DNA from: Trema orientale
Lineage: Eukaryota > Streptophyta > Magnoliopsida > Rosales > Cannabaceae
Assembly (NCBI GenBank): GCA_002914845.1
Contig: JXTC01000016.1
Coordinates: forward strand, 630,766-694,765
Reading direction: 5' to 3'
DNA length: 64,000 nt
Below the pieces are notes generated by a model. That model did no database searches and was not told the origin of the DNA. It saw only the letters and a list, made by a program, of their open reading frames with translations. The number at the start of each line of letters is the position of its first letter. The first letter of the stretch is position 1. Shown one piece after another: positions 11,701 to 23,159 of the stretch. The position numbers and the translations under genes were made by a program.

Positions 11701-13123
11701 TCCAAAACATGCTTTTTACAATTGTTGAAACATTCTGTGAAGAGGGTAGACCGACCTGAGAAGATCACTTTGGTGGCTCCTGTCTAACACAATTAAGCAG
11801 GTTATATCTTTCTGTATTATTTTTTTTCCTTTATGTTTAGTATGTTTTGTTTTCTTTTTTGTATGCGTGTTAGTAAATTCATTTTAAGCCTTACTTTCAT
11901 TTGCTATAAATATCACTCACGTGTCCTCTTTGTTCTACTATTTTCCTATGTTTCTATGATAGTGAGGACACTGTCTGATTTAGGTTGGGGGTGGTGGCAT
12001 ATTCATACATGAGTGCACATTTTCAGGAAAAAAAAAATCGGTTTATCACTTCCACTTTATTATTTCTTGAGTAAATAAGTTGACATTAAATATTGATTTG
12101 AAATTTTTGCTTGGCTATCTTTGCCTGATTTCAAAATTTTTAGTCTGAGATAGTTTTTCGTTCTTGATCACTAGAAATAACTTTTGAAATATTTTGAACA
12201 CAATTTTAAGCCTTTTGGTAAGATTGATGATTCAATACATATATCCAAGAAAATAGTCATGTTTAAGTATACATTTTTCTATTCTCGCACATCTTTTGTG
12301 AGTGAGTGGAGAGATTGATAAAATAACTTACCAACTTCCATTGATCTTTTGAATTGGTTAATCTCTGTTTAGAATACCTTTGCTAGATAGATTGGATGAT
12401 ATGCTTAAGGATGATATTAGTCAAAATGAGATGTTATTTTTAGATTGTTGAGCCTTTGAAATTCTTTGTATAATCTCATTTTTGTAGATATTTTTGGTGA
12501 GAAATTATCTTTATTGTATTTGCCTTAAAAAAAAGAAAAAAAACAAAATCAAAAAATCAAAAACGAGACAAAAAAAAAATGCAAAAAAAAAAAGTCAAAT
12601 TTCAGTTCAATAAAGTCTTCCCTCGTTTTTGAAGACAAATTTTCTTTTCTTTTTCTTTAGAAGTTAAGAAATAATATTCTCACCAGGCTCTATTTGTATT
12701 ATTCTGAAGTTGTCCCTTGAAATCCTAAAGCAGATTTATGGGAAGAATGGTTGAATTCAAGACAGTCAATTTTTCTATCAACTGATCAATACTTATTTAT
12801 AAGTTTATCCTAAAATTATCTATTCTTGAGTGTTCCTCTGTTTTCTAACTCTGTGAGGATTTGGAGTTGAGGCTTAATGTGAATGACTTTCTGAGGCTAT
12901 ATGTGTTGTGGTTTAAGATACGAAGGTTTTGGTTTAGTGCGCACACACACAATTTTTAAAGTTCTGGTCGAAATAATCTTGATAGAAATTGTGATCTCAT
13001 ACTAACTTTTTGATTGAAATGTTTAGATAGTTTCTCTAGGTTTCTTTTCAATCCATTTTTCGTGCCATTTCTCTTATTTGCATTTGAATTGCTATAGACT
13101 AGTAATAAGCTGGTTGGGGGTTG
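11701..13123 (+). other. 3' untranslated region and polypurine tract of element B
   Basis: No coding region is seen. The block GTGAGGACACTGTCTGATTT followed by TTGGGGGTGGTGG (about 11962-11998) is an Athila 3' untranslated signature. A related GTGAGGACAATGT block occurs in element E near 58983. Immediately before the 3' LTR, GGTTGGGGGTTG (13112-13123) is the likely polypurine tract. Confidence 0.65.
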
Positions 13124-14259
13124 CGATGAGTACAATTTAAATACATTTTGGACATGACATAATTAATGACATTTTTTTTCCATGTTGGAAGCCTTTTTGT
13201 CAATTATTTTACATATGCCAATTTTGATACTTATGTTATTTTCTTGTATTTGTAGCTACTAATACAAATATATTTATTCAAGGTCCACAATAATGATCCA
13301 TTCATTTGAAACCCAAATGCAACTTTGAAGAAAAGTACATATTGTGCGTGAACACATTTTCCCAAATCTGAGTATTATAGCACCCATGACACCTTGAGAA
13401 TGCCAGAATTTGGCAAAGTTGTCAACAGACCGATTATAGCACTGTCTCTTAGAAATCCAATGCATCAAGAATCATCTTATTTCGATAATGGTAGCTCATT
13501 TGGCATCTAAAATACTAATGAGTATTCAAGCAGCCAAAGTTGAAAAATATGGTTCATTTGTTCACATTCATACCAACCATTTTAAACCCACTGATATTGA
13601 AATCTTTCCATTCAAGCCTCCACCAAATCTAGTTGCTATTATTATCTGCAATTAAATCCCATTTACACTTACTAAGTTATGAACTAAGACATGTGAATGT
13701 CTAAGTACATGATAAACTTAAATGGAGGGCTGGTGGTTGATTCAATAAATGCACCTAATAGAGCTTTAGATGCTAATTTTTTTAAGACAACTTGAAGAAA
13801 ATTCAACACTATAAAAGGAATACCAAGGCACCATTCCAACACAGACCTCTACCATTTCACTCTTTATATTTTGAGAGAATTGTCTTCCAACTCTTCTTCA
13901 TACTTTTTATCTAGAATTTGTGAGATGAATTGCAAGCTAGGCTAGTTTTAGAGCAAGGTTGAGAGATGATCTTTATTGTTTAGTTTTTCTGTTACTCTTC
14001 TTTGATTCCTTTGTAAGGAATCAAAATTGGTAACAATAAAATAAGAAATAAAGTGATTCTTAAGACCTTGTATTTGTCATTTTGGTTATTATCTTTATTT
14101 ATTGTCTATTTTATTTTTCACATTTCTAATTCGTCTTTTTCTTCCTTATTCATACTGTTCTTATATTCTTGATCACCTTTTTTATTGATTTATCTTCTCT
14201 GTGGGATCGACACCTTAATTTATACTACGATAACTGCTAGTATATTTTGAGCATAGACA
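13124..14259 (+). repeat. 3' LTR of element B
   Basis: It matches the 5' LTR from CGATGAGTACAATTTAAAT (first T changed to C) to CATAGACA. It lacks the 344 bases at 7868-8211 of the 5' LTR and has only one copy of the TATA-containing 77-base unit. Confidence 0.88.
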
Positions 14260-14264
14260 CCAAC

Positions 14265-14773
14265 ACCGGCTCGAGGAGACTTGGTGATAGCTCAACAATC
14301 TAAACTGTATGTATGAAACATTGATTGCAAAGCTCGAGATTGAGACGCCATGCCTCCGCCTCCAGAAATGTAGAAATTTTTTTTTTGTAATTTTAGATAT
14401 CGTTTGTGAATTTTTTTATTTAATAAAATTTGCATTATTAATTTATTTCCTTCTTATTTTTTATATATTAATAAATAAATTAATTATTAATTAATAAATA
14501 TATGCTACTAATTTATGATATATTATTAATTAATAATGATAAAAAATTATTATTTTTAAGTAATTAAAACTTTTGCCAATGCAAAAATACATCGGAAAAA
14601 GTTTTTCTTATATTCTTAAAAATACCTTCACCAATGCATTATTTCATCAGTAAATATATTTTTATCCTTTTTTATATAAAATATGGAAAGAAAATATTTG
14701 CCGACACGTATTTTTATCGATAAATGTATTTTTATTTTATTTTATTTAATTTCTCGAAATACTTTTGCTGACA
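14265..14773 (+). mobile_element. Right fragment of the probable CACTA transposon with subterminal repeats
   Basis: After the coding-like tail (to about 14370) come degenerate short repeats. Examples are TTTTGCCAATGCAAAAATAC (near 14572), TTCACCAATGCATTATTTCA (near 14627), TTGCCGACACGTATTTTTAT (near 14698) and TTTTGCTGACAC (14762-14773). Variants of GCCGACGyATTTTTGTCGGyAA in both orientations are typical of CACTA subterminal regions. The terminal TAGTG is not seen; another insertion begins at 14774. Confidence 0.5.
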
Positions 14774-15000
14774 CTGATAAGAGCTTAATTGATCATAGTA
14801 TTTAACTTAATTCTCCTATAAATTTGATAGTTTTCTTATTTTTCTAATGTTTCTTACGATGTCTTTGTGTTTGTTAGTATTTTGGTGGAGAAGGAACGAA
14901 AGGGAGGCCAAGGCGAGCAAAAACGGAGCAAGACAACAAGGAGCTAAAAAATTGAAACTGTAGAAGTTGGCGCAGTTGAAGAACACCCTAAATTTCCTTG
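14774..15000 (+). repeat. Possible truncated Athila-type LTR start
   Basis: The sequence begins TGATAAGAGCTTAATTGATC, which fits the TGATRAG start of Athila LTRs. It abuts the interrupted CACTA repeats. I cannot pair it with the LTR-like sequence at 21490-22958 by eye, so it may belong to another element. Confidence 0.35.
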
Positions 15001-15769
15001 TGTCAACCTTTAGATCACTCTTGGCTTACTCACCACGTTCATGGCCAATCCTATACACTCAAGTCTTGATCAAAATGGTGAAACCTAGCTTAAAAGATGA
15101 AATCTAGTCATACTTTGACTTATGATCCTATATGGCCAATCTTATTGTAATTTGGTGGAACCTAGCCCCATAACCAATCATTAAACATAAAAATAAGTTA
15201 ATTAGACTCCAATTAATAATGTAAACAAAGTATCAAAGTCAAATTATTAATATGCACAAAGACGACATTACGAGATTAAGCTGAATCTAAGCTAGCTTAG
15301 CGCAACTAAACACCAATTCAGTACAGTGACCGCCACCTCGTACTTACCTAGGGCTAACAAATAAAATACTATAAATGAAGCCTAGAAATTGAATTAAAGC
15401 TATGACATGTTAAACGTACAGTGAATTCGGCTCCGAAAAGCGTGGAAATGCATTTTACCGAAAATCTACTATTTAACCTAGTTATCAATAAACTTGATTT
15501 TAATACATGAGCACATTGTATTGTATTCATGAATATATATATTCTTTATTCTTTTCACATACCAAGCTCTCTCTCTCTGAGGGTACTGAGCCTTTACACT
15601 GCATGGGAACATTATGACAAATATTAGTACAATAATACATATCAAAAGTATTTAACAGTCAGCTTAAGTAATTTACCATGAAATTGACACTAGTTTCATG
15701 ATATTTCTAGTATGTAATATAAACATGTTTATTATTGGGTTATTATGCATGTGAGAATCTTGGGCATCA
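15001..15769. other. Unassigned AT-rich stretch
   Basis: No gene or recognised element is seen. It may be the decayed leader and early gag of element F or an older insertion. A CTCTCTCTCT run lies at 15569-15578. Confidence 0.3.
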
Positions 15770-17836
15770 CAATCAAACTCCAAGGGTAAAGAAGGGGTTA
15801 AACCTATACCCTCTGAAGAAATGATTGAATCCTCTCATGCTCTCCTATTTCCTCATGCTTTGAATAATTCAAAGAAAGTGAATCACAGTCCTGAAATTTT
15901 TGAAATCTTCAAACAGGTAAAGATCAATATCCCTTTATTGGATGCTATTAAACATGTACCATCTTATGCTAAATTCTTGAAGGACTTGTGTACTATATAA
16001 AGAAAACTGAATGTGAAAAAGAAAGTTTTTCTAGCCAAACAAGTAAGTTCAATACTTCCAAACAATAATGGTTCGAAATATAAAGACCCTGGTTGTCCTA
16101 CGATTTCATGTGTTATTGGTGAACAAAAAATTGAACAAGCCTTACTTGATCTTGGAGCTAGTCTGAATTTACTTCCATATTCAGTTTACCAAAGACTCAA
16201 TCTATGTGAGTTAAAATCAACTTCTGTCACTCTTTTGCTTACTGATAGATCAGTTAAAGTCTCGAGAGTAATAGTGGAAGATGTGTTAGTTCAAGTTGAT
16301 AAATTCATATATCCTGTAGATTTTATTATCTTGGATACACAACCTATTGAGGTAAGTAATCCAATTCCTGTTATTTTAGGACGACCATTTCTAAGAACTT
16401 CTAATGCTTTGATTAATTATAGGAATGGAGTGATGAAGCTTTCAATTGGGAACATGACACTTGAACTTAATGTTTTCAATTTGTGTAAGCAACCACATGA
16501 AGAAGATGAAAATGAAGAATCTAACATGATTGAAACCAGCTTAAGTGATTGTGTTCAAACGAGGAGTAATTTAGATCCATTGGAAGCTTCTTTAGTTAAT
16601 TCATTTGAATCAAGTATGCAATTGGATCATAATATCTCTAATATATGTTCTTTACTTAACTATTCTCAAGGAATGGAAAACAAAGGATGGAGGCCAAGAT
16701 TTGAAGAATTACCACCACGTTCAAATATAACAATGCCTTCAAGCATTCAATCACCTAAGCTTGAGTTGAAACTATTACCATCCGATCTCAAATACTCCTT
16801 TTTAAGGAAAGATGAAACTTTTCTGGTAATAGTCTCTTTCAAACTTGATGAACACCAAGAAGGTAAGTTGTTACAAAATTTGAAAACGCATAAATCTACT
16901 TTAGGATGGACCATAGCTGACATAAAGAGAATAAGTTCTTTGATTTGCACACACAAGATTTATTTAGAGGAAAATAGCAAACCCACAAGAAAAATGCAAA
17001 GAAGGCTTAATCCTAATATGAAAGTAGTAGTGAGAAATGAAGTCATTAAGCTCCTAGATAATGGAATCATTTATCTTATTTCTGACAGTAAATGGATAAG
17101 TCCTACCCAAGTTGTACCTAAGAAATCCGGAATCACTGTGGTCAAAAATGAAAATAATGAATTAATTCCAACTAGGACTGTTACTGGTTGGCGCGTGTGC
17201 ATTGACTATAGAAAACTTAATTCAATGACTAGGAAAGTCCATTTTTCTTTACCTTTTATAGATCAAATCCTTGAAAGAGTTGCAGGACATGAATTTTACT
17301 GTTTCCTAGATGGGCATTCAAGGTACAATCAAATTGAAATTACACTTGAAGATCAAGTGAATATCACTTTTACATGTCCATTTGGTATATTTACTTATCG
17401 TAGGATGCCTTTTAGATTATGTAATGCATCAGCTACATTTCAAAGATGTATGCTTAGCATATTTAGTGATATAGTTGAACGTTCTCTTGAAATTTTTATG
17501 GATGATTTCTCTATTTTTGGTGATTCTTTCGATGATTGTCTAATAAACTTGGAAAAAGTCTTGAAAATGTGTGAAGAAAAGAATCTTGTACTTAATTGGA
17601 AAAAATGTCATTTCATGGTAACAAGTGAGATTATTCTTGGCCATATTATTTCATCAAAAGGAATTGAGATAGACGAGTTAAAAATTGAATTAATTTCCAA
17701 CTTGCCTACATCAAAATGTGTGAGAGATATTAGATCATTCTTAGGACTTGCTAGTTTTTATAGGAGGTTTATCAAAGATTTCAGTGTAATATCTAAACTA
17801 CTATGTAACCTCTTATCTAAAGACAATGTTTTTTAA
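15770..17836 (+). pseudogene. Gag tail, protease and reverse transcriptase of Athila-type element F
   Basis: From 15770 a frame reads through the gag-protease linker (INIPLLDAIKHVPSYAKF) to a TAA near 15998. From 16013 an open frame of 607 codons follows. It contains protease with ALLDLGASLNLLP, IVEDVLVQVDKFIYPVDF and PVILGRPFLRTSNALIN, then the linker LELKLLPSDLKYSFL. The reverse transcriptase has GWRVCIDYRKLNSMTRK, CFLDGHSRYNQIEI, MPFRLCNASATFQRCM, the catalytic FMDDFSIFGDSFDDC and VRDIRSFLGLASFYRRFIKD. It ends at a TAA at 17834. This is the longest intact frame in the window. Minor losses (G to R in MPFGL, Y to H in DGYS) suggest it is no longer functional. Confidence 0.9.
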
Positions 17837-18330
17837 TGGACTAAAGAATGTGAAGAAGCATTTGTAAAGCTTAAAAAATTGCTTACCTCTACTCCTATCA
17901 TTCAACCACCCGATTGGTCTCTTCCTTTTGAAAGAATATATAATGCTAGTGACTATGCTGTTGGTGCTATTTTGGGATAATGAAAAGATGGTAAACCATA
18001 TGTGATTTACTATTAAAGTAAGACTTTAAATGATGCTCAAATAAATTATTTAACTACTGAAAAAGAATTACTTGCAGTAGTATTGCTTTGGAAAAATTCC
18101 GTTCTTTTCTTGTTGGCTCACCAGTAATTATTTTTAGTAATCATGAAGCATTGAAATATCTTCTCTCTAAGAAGGATTCTGAACCAAGATTGATACGGTG
18201 GATCTTATTGCTTTAGGAGTTTGATATCACAATCAAGGATAAGAAAGGCGCCGGAAATATTGTCGCTGACCACTCTTCAAGGCTAACAATAGAGTCATCT
18301 TTTAGGACCACATCTATCAACAATTATTTT
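17837..18330 (+). pseudogene. RNase H remnant, element F
   Basis: The same frame continues past the TAA with WTKECEEAFVKLKKLL, IYNASDYAVGAILG and VIYY.SKTLNDAQINYLTT. After a frame shift it goes on with PVIIFSNHEALKYLLSKKDS and GAGNIVADHSSRL. The acidic RNase H core is recognisable, but four or more disruptions are present. Confidence 0.82.
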
Positions 18331-19618
18331 TCCGATGAATCTTTATTTTCTACCACTTCAATACCTTAGTTTGCTAACATTGTCAACTTTCTTGCATCAG
18401 GAGCTATGCTATCTGAATGGAGTAGTCAAGACAAAAGGAAGTTTTTAAGTGAAGTAAAGAACTTTTATTGGGATGACCCTTATCTGTTCAAGTACTGTCC
18501 TGATCAAATCTTTCAAAGATGCATACCAGATAATGAGGTAAGTAGTGTCATAAACTTTTTTCATACAGAAGCATGTGGAGGTCACTTTTCGTCAAAAAAG
18601 ACAGCTACAAAAATCTTGCAATGTGGATTTTATTGGCCAACCTTGTTCAAAGATACTTGTGCTTTTTGCAAATCTTGTGAAAATTTTCAAAAGTTAGGGT
18701 CAATTTTAAAACGTCACATGATGCCTTTAAATCCTATTTTGGTGATTGAAGTCTTTGATTGTTGGGGTATAGACATTATGGGACCTTTTCCACCGTCATT
18801 TAGTTTTGTGTACATTCTAGTTACTGTTGATTATGTGTCAAAATGGGTAGAGGTAAGGTAGAGGTAATTCCAAGTCGAAACAATGACCATAAAACAGTAA
18901 TGAAATTTTTGAAAGAAAATATTTTGAGTCGATTTGGAATTCCTCGAGCCGTGACAAGTGATGGGGGAACACATTTTTGTAATAAGGCATTTGAGTCATT
19001 AATGAAGAAATATGGAATCACACACAAAGTTGCTACCCCTTATCACCCTCTGACAAATGGACAAGTAGAACTTGCAGATAGGGAGATTAAACAAATTTTG
19101 CAGAAAACAGTTAACCCAAATTGTAAAGATTGTCCTTTAAGACTTAGTGATACACTTTGGGCTTATTGAACTGCTTTCAAAACCTCACTTGGTATGTCAC
19201 CCTGTAGGATAGTTTATGAAAAGCCTTGTCATTTGCCTGTGAAACTTGAACACAAAGCTTTTTGGGCCATTAAAACTTTCAACTCAAATCTTGATGTTAC
19301 TTGTAAGTTGCGAAAATTACAAATAAATGAGCTTGAAGAATTGAGAAATGATGCATATGAGAATTCGAAAATTCATAAGGCTAGAACCAAAATTTTTCAT
19401 GACAATATAATTTCAAGAAAAACATTTGCTGTTGGTCAAAAGGTCTTGCTTTATAATTCTCGACTTCACATATTTCCTAGAAAATTGAGATCAAGGTGTA
19501 GTTGACCTTTCATTGTAAGACATGTGTATCCTTATGGTGCTATTGACATTGAAAATCCCAAAAATGGTAATGTGTTCAATGTGAATGGACAAAGACTCAA
19601 ACTATTTCTTGACAAATA
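18331..19618 (+). pseudogene. Integrase remnant, element F
   Basis: The zinc-binding region shows FHTEACGGHFSSKKTATK and CKSCENFQKLG. The catalytic triad positions are all present: WGIDIMGPFPPSF, VTSDGGTHF and GQVELADREIK. The frame breaks at 18846-18866, where GTAGAGGTA is repeated 11 bases apart, a small tandem duplication that shifts the frame inside the core. A further stop lies near 19167 (WAY stop). The C-terminal part ([19 protein letters not shown] and [16 protein letters not shown]) ends at a TAA near 19618. The order after reverse transcriptase and RNase H is normal for Ty3/gypsy. Confidence 0.88.
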
Positions 19619-19949
19619 AATTCTTCAAGAGGAAGTTCTTTACCTTAGTGATCTATGTTATGAGCAATCATAATTTGTTGTAAATATTCAATTCTTTATT
19701 TTTAACTTTGTTTATTTTTGCAGGCTGTTTTTAGTATGTTTGTTTATTTCTTTCATTACTTTCCAGGTTAAGTAGCGGATAACAGTACTCCGTGACCTTC
19801 AAGTCAGTTTCTTCAATTTCCTACAATAATTAAAGAAAAAAATGAAAATCAAAAAAAAAAAAAAATTGTGTATAAAGTTTCAATCTCTCATCAAGATTCA
19901 TCGCAACTTTTCACTTCTCTCTTCTACCTTTCAATTTCTTTTCTTCAAA
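19619..19949 (+). other. Spacer after integrase, element F
   Basis: Non-coding, AT-rich, with an A-run at 19851-19864. No LTR or polypurine tract is seen before the next open-frame remnant. Confidence 0.4.
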
Positions 19950-20540
19950 ATGGATGTCACTCTTTCAAAATTGTAAAAATATTTTCCTTCTCTTTCTCAA
20001 AATGCTCTGCTAAAAATTTACCTTGCTAGGTATGAAAGATTAAGATTACTAATACATATGGGTATTCCTGAAGATGTCCGTTAGATTATCGAAGCAAAGG
20101 CACGATTATCAGGTGAGCTTTTAGATTCATTTGTTTCATACATGCCTGGTCATGGTAAAAGCTCATTTTCAAAAAAGCATCGTACTAAAAGAATGAAAGT
20201 TTGTCATAAATGTGCACGATGGACTTGTAATACAAAATGTCGCTCTTTAGGAATGATATCCATAAATTGTGACGATAAAAATAAACTTTATTAAGAATAG
20301 CATGAGTGAGGAGTCATTGGATGATCTCCTATCGACCCTTGAGATGCATCCTAGTAGAGATATATATCTTGTAATTTGCAAATTGTAGTCCTAATTTCAA
20401 CAAGAGTACGAGCAATAGAGTCTAGAGAATCTGACTTTAAAAGACCCTGTTTGACAATTTATAAGAAAATTGGATGGAAAGCCGATCCTCGACCCATAGA
20501 GGGCGTTTAAGCCGTTACTGGACGTAAAACCAGATGAAGA
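19950..20540 (+). pseudogene. Unrecognised cysteine-rich small protein remnant
   Basis: From ATG at 19950 one frame reads MDVTLSKL, a TAA (19974), then on through LARYERLRLLIHMGIPEDVR to a TAG (20082) and on through EAKARLSGELLDSFV. A basic stretch (SFSKKHRTKRMK) leads into a C-X2-C-X4-C-X3-C cluster (CHKCARWTCNTKC, 20202-20240). After a one-base shift it continues as SMSEESLDDLLSTLEMHP and FIRKLDGKPILDP with further stops, to about 20540. The long stretches without stops and the ordered basic and cysteine segments argue for a former gene of roughly 190 codons. I do not recognise it. The basic-plus-cysteine layout suggests nucleic-acid binding. It lies in the env-like position after integrase. 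Confidence 0.5.
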
Positions 20541-20676
20541 TGTGAGCCACAACCACAACTACATGTATATATGCATGCTTTGCCATTTTGTCATTTTGTT
20601 AAAATTTTCAAACTTTTGCTGACAACAGCTGACCTACCTCCTATAGGTGCTATCATTGCATTACTTTTCCTATCTC

Positions 20677-20684
20677 TATAAATA
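20677..20684 (+). promoter_or_regulatory. TATA-like box before the LOG copy
   Basis: TATAAATA in the context CTCTATAAATACATCAC stands 66 bases upstream of the ATG at 20750, a normal plant spacing with a pyrimidine-rich leader between. If real, the LOG copy carries its own promoter rather than being only a cDNA insertion. Confidence 0.4.
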
Positions 20685-20749
20685 CATCACTTCTTTTCTC
20701 TATTTTTATTCAACTCAAACTCATTCATAAGTTTAAGAAGAGTGTTAAA

Positions 20750-21404
20750 ATGGCTAGATCCTCTTCTCGTAAAATCATCAACATTTGTGTGTATTTTGTA
20801 GATCCAGTCCGGGGAAAGATAAAGAGTTCTTAGAGGTAGCAAATTACCTTAGTAAAGTGTTAGCTAAAAGAAAAATCCATTTAGTTTATGGGGGAGGTAG
20901 CCTTGGGCTAATGGGGTGTGCGTCAATAGCCGCTTTTATTGGAGCAAGCCAAGTTTTGGAAATCATCCCAAAAGCATTGACTAAAGAAAATATCACCGAA
21001 AAAATAGTTGAGGAAGAACTAAAAGTGTCAACAATGCATGAGCGAATACAAAAGATGCTTGATCATTCTGATACTTTTATTGCCTTACCAGGGGGCATTG
21101 GAACATTAAAAAAAAATTTCAAATTGCTTCTTGGGCCCAACTAAAAATCTACCAAAAACTCATTGGCCTGTTAACTGTTAATAGTTTTTTTAATGGCTTG
21201 TTGTTCTTTATAGTTCATGCTGTAGAACAGAAGTTTATTTCAGACTATTCAAGACGAATCTTCATCTCTGCTACAACTCTTGAGTAGGTTATTGATAAAT
21301 TGCAAATCTATGTCCTAGAAGTTGATCTAGCTATAACTCAGTTAGATTGGTCAACTAAGGAATGCCGAAAAAAAGTCAAATTGGATCTGTCTCTTAGTCT
21401 ATAA
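20750..21404 (+). pseudogene. Intronless LOG-like cytokinin riboside 5'-monophosphate phosphoribohydrolase pseudocopy
   Basis: LOG enzymes release free cytokinin bases from their nucleotides in the cytosol. The copy starts MARSSSRKIINICV at 20750. A two-base GT duplication near 20787-20792 shifts the frame, which then reads VFCRSSPGKDKEFLEVANY, KIHLVYGGGSLGLMGC, IIPKALTKENITEK, STMHERIQKMLDHSD and FIALPGGIGTL. The GGGS.GLMG and PGG.GT motifs are the family's nucleotide-binding signatures; the glutamates expected after GTL are lysines here. A net two-base loss around 21104-21125 shifts the frame again to ASWAQLKIYQ, VEQKFISDYSRRIFISATTL, a TAG at 21285 and a lysine-rich end at 21402. The total length, about 218 codons, is full-length for LOG. 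No intron is seen, although plant LOG genes usually have several. It lies on the same strand as element F's pol. Confidence 0.85.
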
Positions 21405-21489
21405 AACTTTCTAGTCTCATGGTTTTTCTCACAGTATTTTATTTTATTTATTAATGTATTTTTCAGATTTTTCTTTTCAGTAGTTCCCG

Positions 21490-22958
21490 TTTCAAGTGAT
21501 GTCTTGACCACATGGGAGATTGGTCCAATTCTTGAACCTATGACTTTGGACTCAATTATTCACTAAATTCAATTTACAAGATCTGCCCAGATTATTTTAA
21601 AATGGGTTTCAAATGGACAGCATTACAAATTGGAGTGCATTCACGTTTAGCCCGACACCTTTCAATATTTTGTCCATTATGGCCTCATTAAAATCTCAAA
21701 TGGAGTGATTCTTGATGCTATGGATACATACACAAAAAGATCTAGATGCTTTGTTCTTTGAGAAAATTTAAAAGAAGCCAAAATCAGAGTAAAACTATCA
21801 GACCTTTCTAGATAATAAGATCAGTAACTAATTTTGACTCAGAACCCATCTTCACCATTTTTGGTATAAGTCAATAGATACAGCTCCAATGGATGCAATT
21901 TTGGTGGCATATGACTCCTAGGAAATAAGGCTTCAGGTTCCTTCTTTGATCAAGATAGTTTTTGTCCAAATTCATAGAGCTTCAGATACATCTTTGGGAG
22001 GGACTGAATCTACCATAACAAGTTGCCAACTTGTACTTATCCTTAGCCTATGAATTTTGACTTTGTATCTCAAGGTTTTCCTATAAATAGATGCTTAAGC
22101 TAGGGTTAGGAGGCATCTTGGTTTGAGATCAAGATCACTCTCTTTTGTTCTCCTCTTGTTATTCATGTTATTGTAATCTTGCTTTGCTTTCAATATAGTA
22201 AGAGTTTTGTGTTTAAAGTTATGTACATATTGTGTTCATACTTGTTGTTCTTCTTCATTATGTTTACTTAATCTTGTATATTTCTAAGGTAAAAGGGTGA
22301 ATCTCTTGGAGGAAAGATAGGTATAATCTAAACTCTTGGTGGACTTTATTGTTTATATCATTTAATCACTGTTATACATGTATTACTTAATTTTCTCAAT
22401 CAATTTTAATACCTTCCTTGTTAACTGGTGGGTCTTGATTCATTGTGGTCAACCTTTGGCACAACAAATTCTTAATTCCTTTTGTACCAGTTGTGCTAGG
22501 AAGGGATTTTGATTTGTTGTGGTCATAAGGTGGCACCATGAATTCTTGATCATATTTGCAAGTATTGGCGTTATCAAATAAGGTAATTAAGAAAACTAAT
22601 ATGATCACATAAATAACTAATAATAGACCTTTAATGATTAATCTTCTGATTGGAACCTCCGTTGTGTGTGGATTCCAATTGAGTGACAAAAGAGCTTAGG
22701 TTATACTTATTTGATATACTCAAAAGTGGATCCCCTAATCTTAGCAATTGTTTAATTTTGCAACTTCGTACCGTTATATTTTTATCACTTTGTTCCATAT
22801 TGTTATAATCATCTTATAACATACTTTCTTCCATCATTTTTATTCTTGTAATTAATGTGTTATAGTCTTGTATTATTCACTAATCTTCCTGTGGATCGAC
22901 CTATGTCTTACCAAGTAATTTATTACTTTGACACTCCTGCACTTGAGAAAAGACTTCA
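21490..22958 (+). repeat. Probable 3' LTR of element F (Athila-type)
   Basis: The stretch has the composition of a long Athila LTR and ends CTTCCTGTGGATCGACC (near 22886-22902), then CACTTGAGAAAAGACTTCA at 22958. Athila LTR ends commonly carry a TCTGTGGATCGAC block and a CACTTG block; compare TCTCTGTGGGATCGACACC in element B and CCACTTGCGGTTAA in element E. TGATGTCTTGACCACATGG at 21497 may be its start. The left boundary is uncertain and no target duplication was found. Confidence 0.45.
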
Positions 22959-23159
22959 TTAATTTGAACCAGTCATATGTAATAAAATTGATGAATAAAT
23001 CACAAAAGATATTCAAGATAGACTATGGAGAAAAGAGCTTAAAGTGTGAAGAGCATCAAAGATCAATGATACAAGATGTAGTTAGAAAAAATGTAAAAGT
23101 ATTTAGTCTTGTATGAGAATTTATGTATGCATCTTATGATCTTTTATGGACTCAAATTT

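Larger units (their letters stand above)
6886..14259 (+). mobile_element. Element B: non-autonomous Athila LTR retrotransposon, 7.4 kb
   Basis: The element has two direct repeats (6886-8452 and 13124-14259) that begin TGATGAGT and end in TAGACA or its mutated form TAGATA. It is bounded on both sides by the 5-base duplication CCAAC (6881-6885, 14260-14264). Inside are a primer binding site, gag, protease and a polypurine tract. Reverse transcriptase, RNase H and integrase are absent: protease is followed within about 300 bases by untranslated sequence. It must have moved, if at all, using proteins of another Athila element. Confidence 0.9.

Noticed and set aside
14774..22958. Element F as a complete LTR element with matching LTRs
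   Set aside because: The left LTR-like start (14774) could not be paired with 21490-22958 by eye and no target duplication was found, so only its pol region and likely 3' LTR are claimed.
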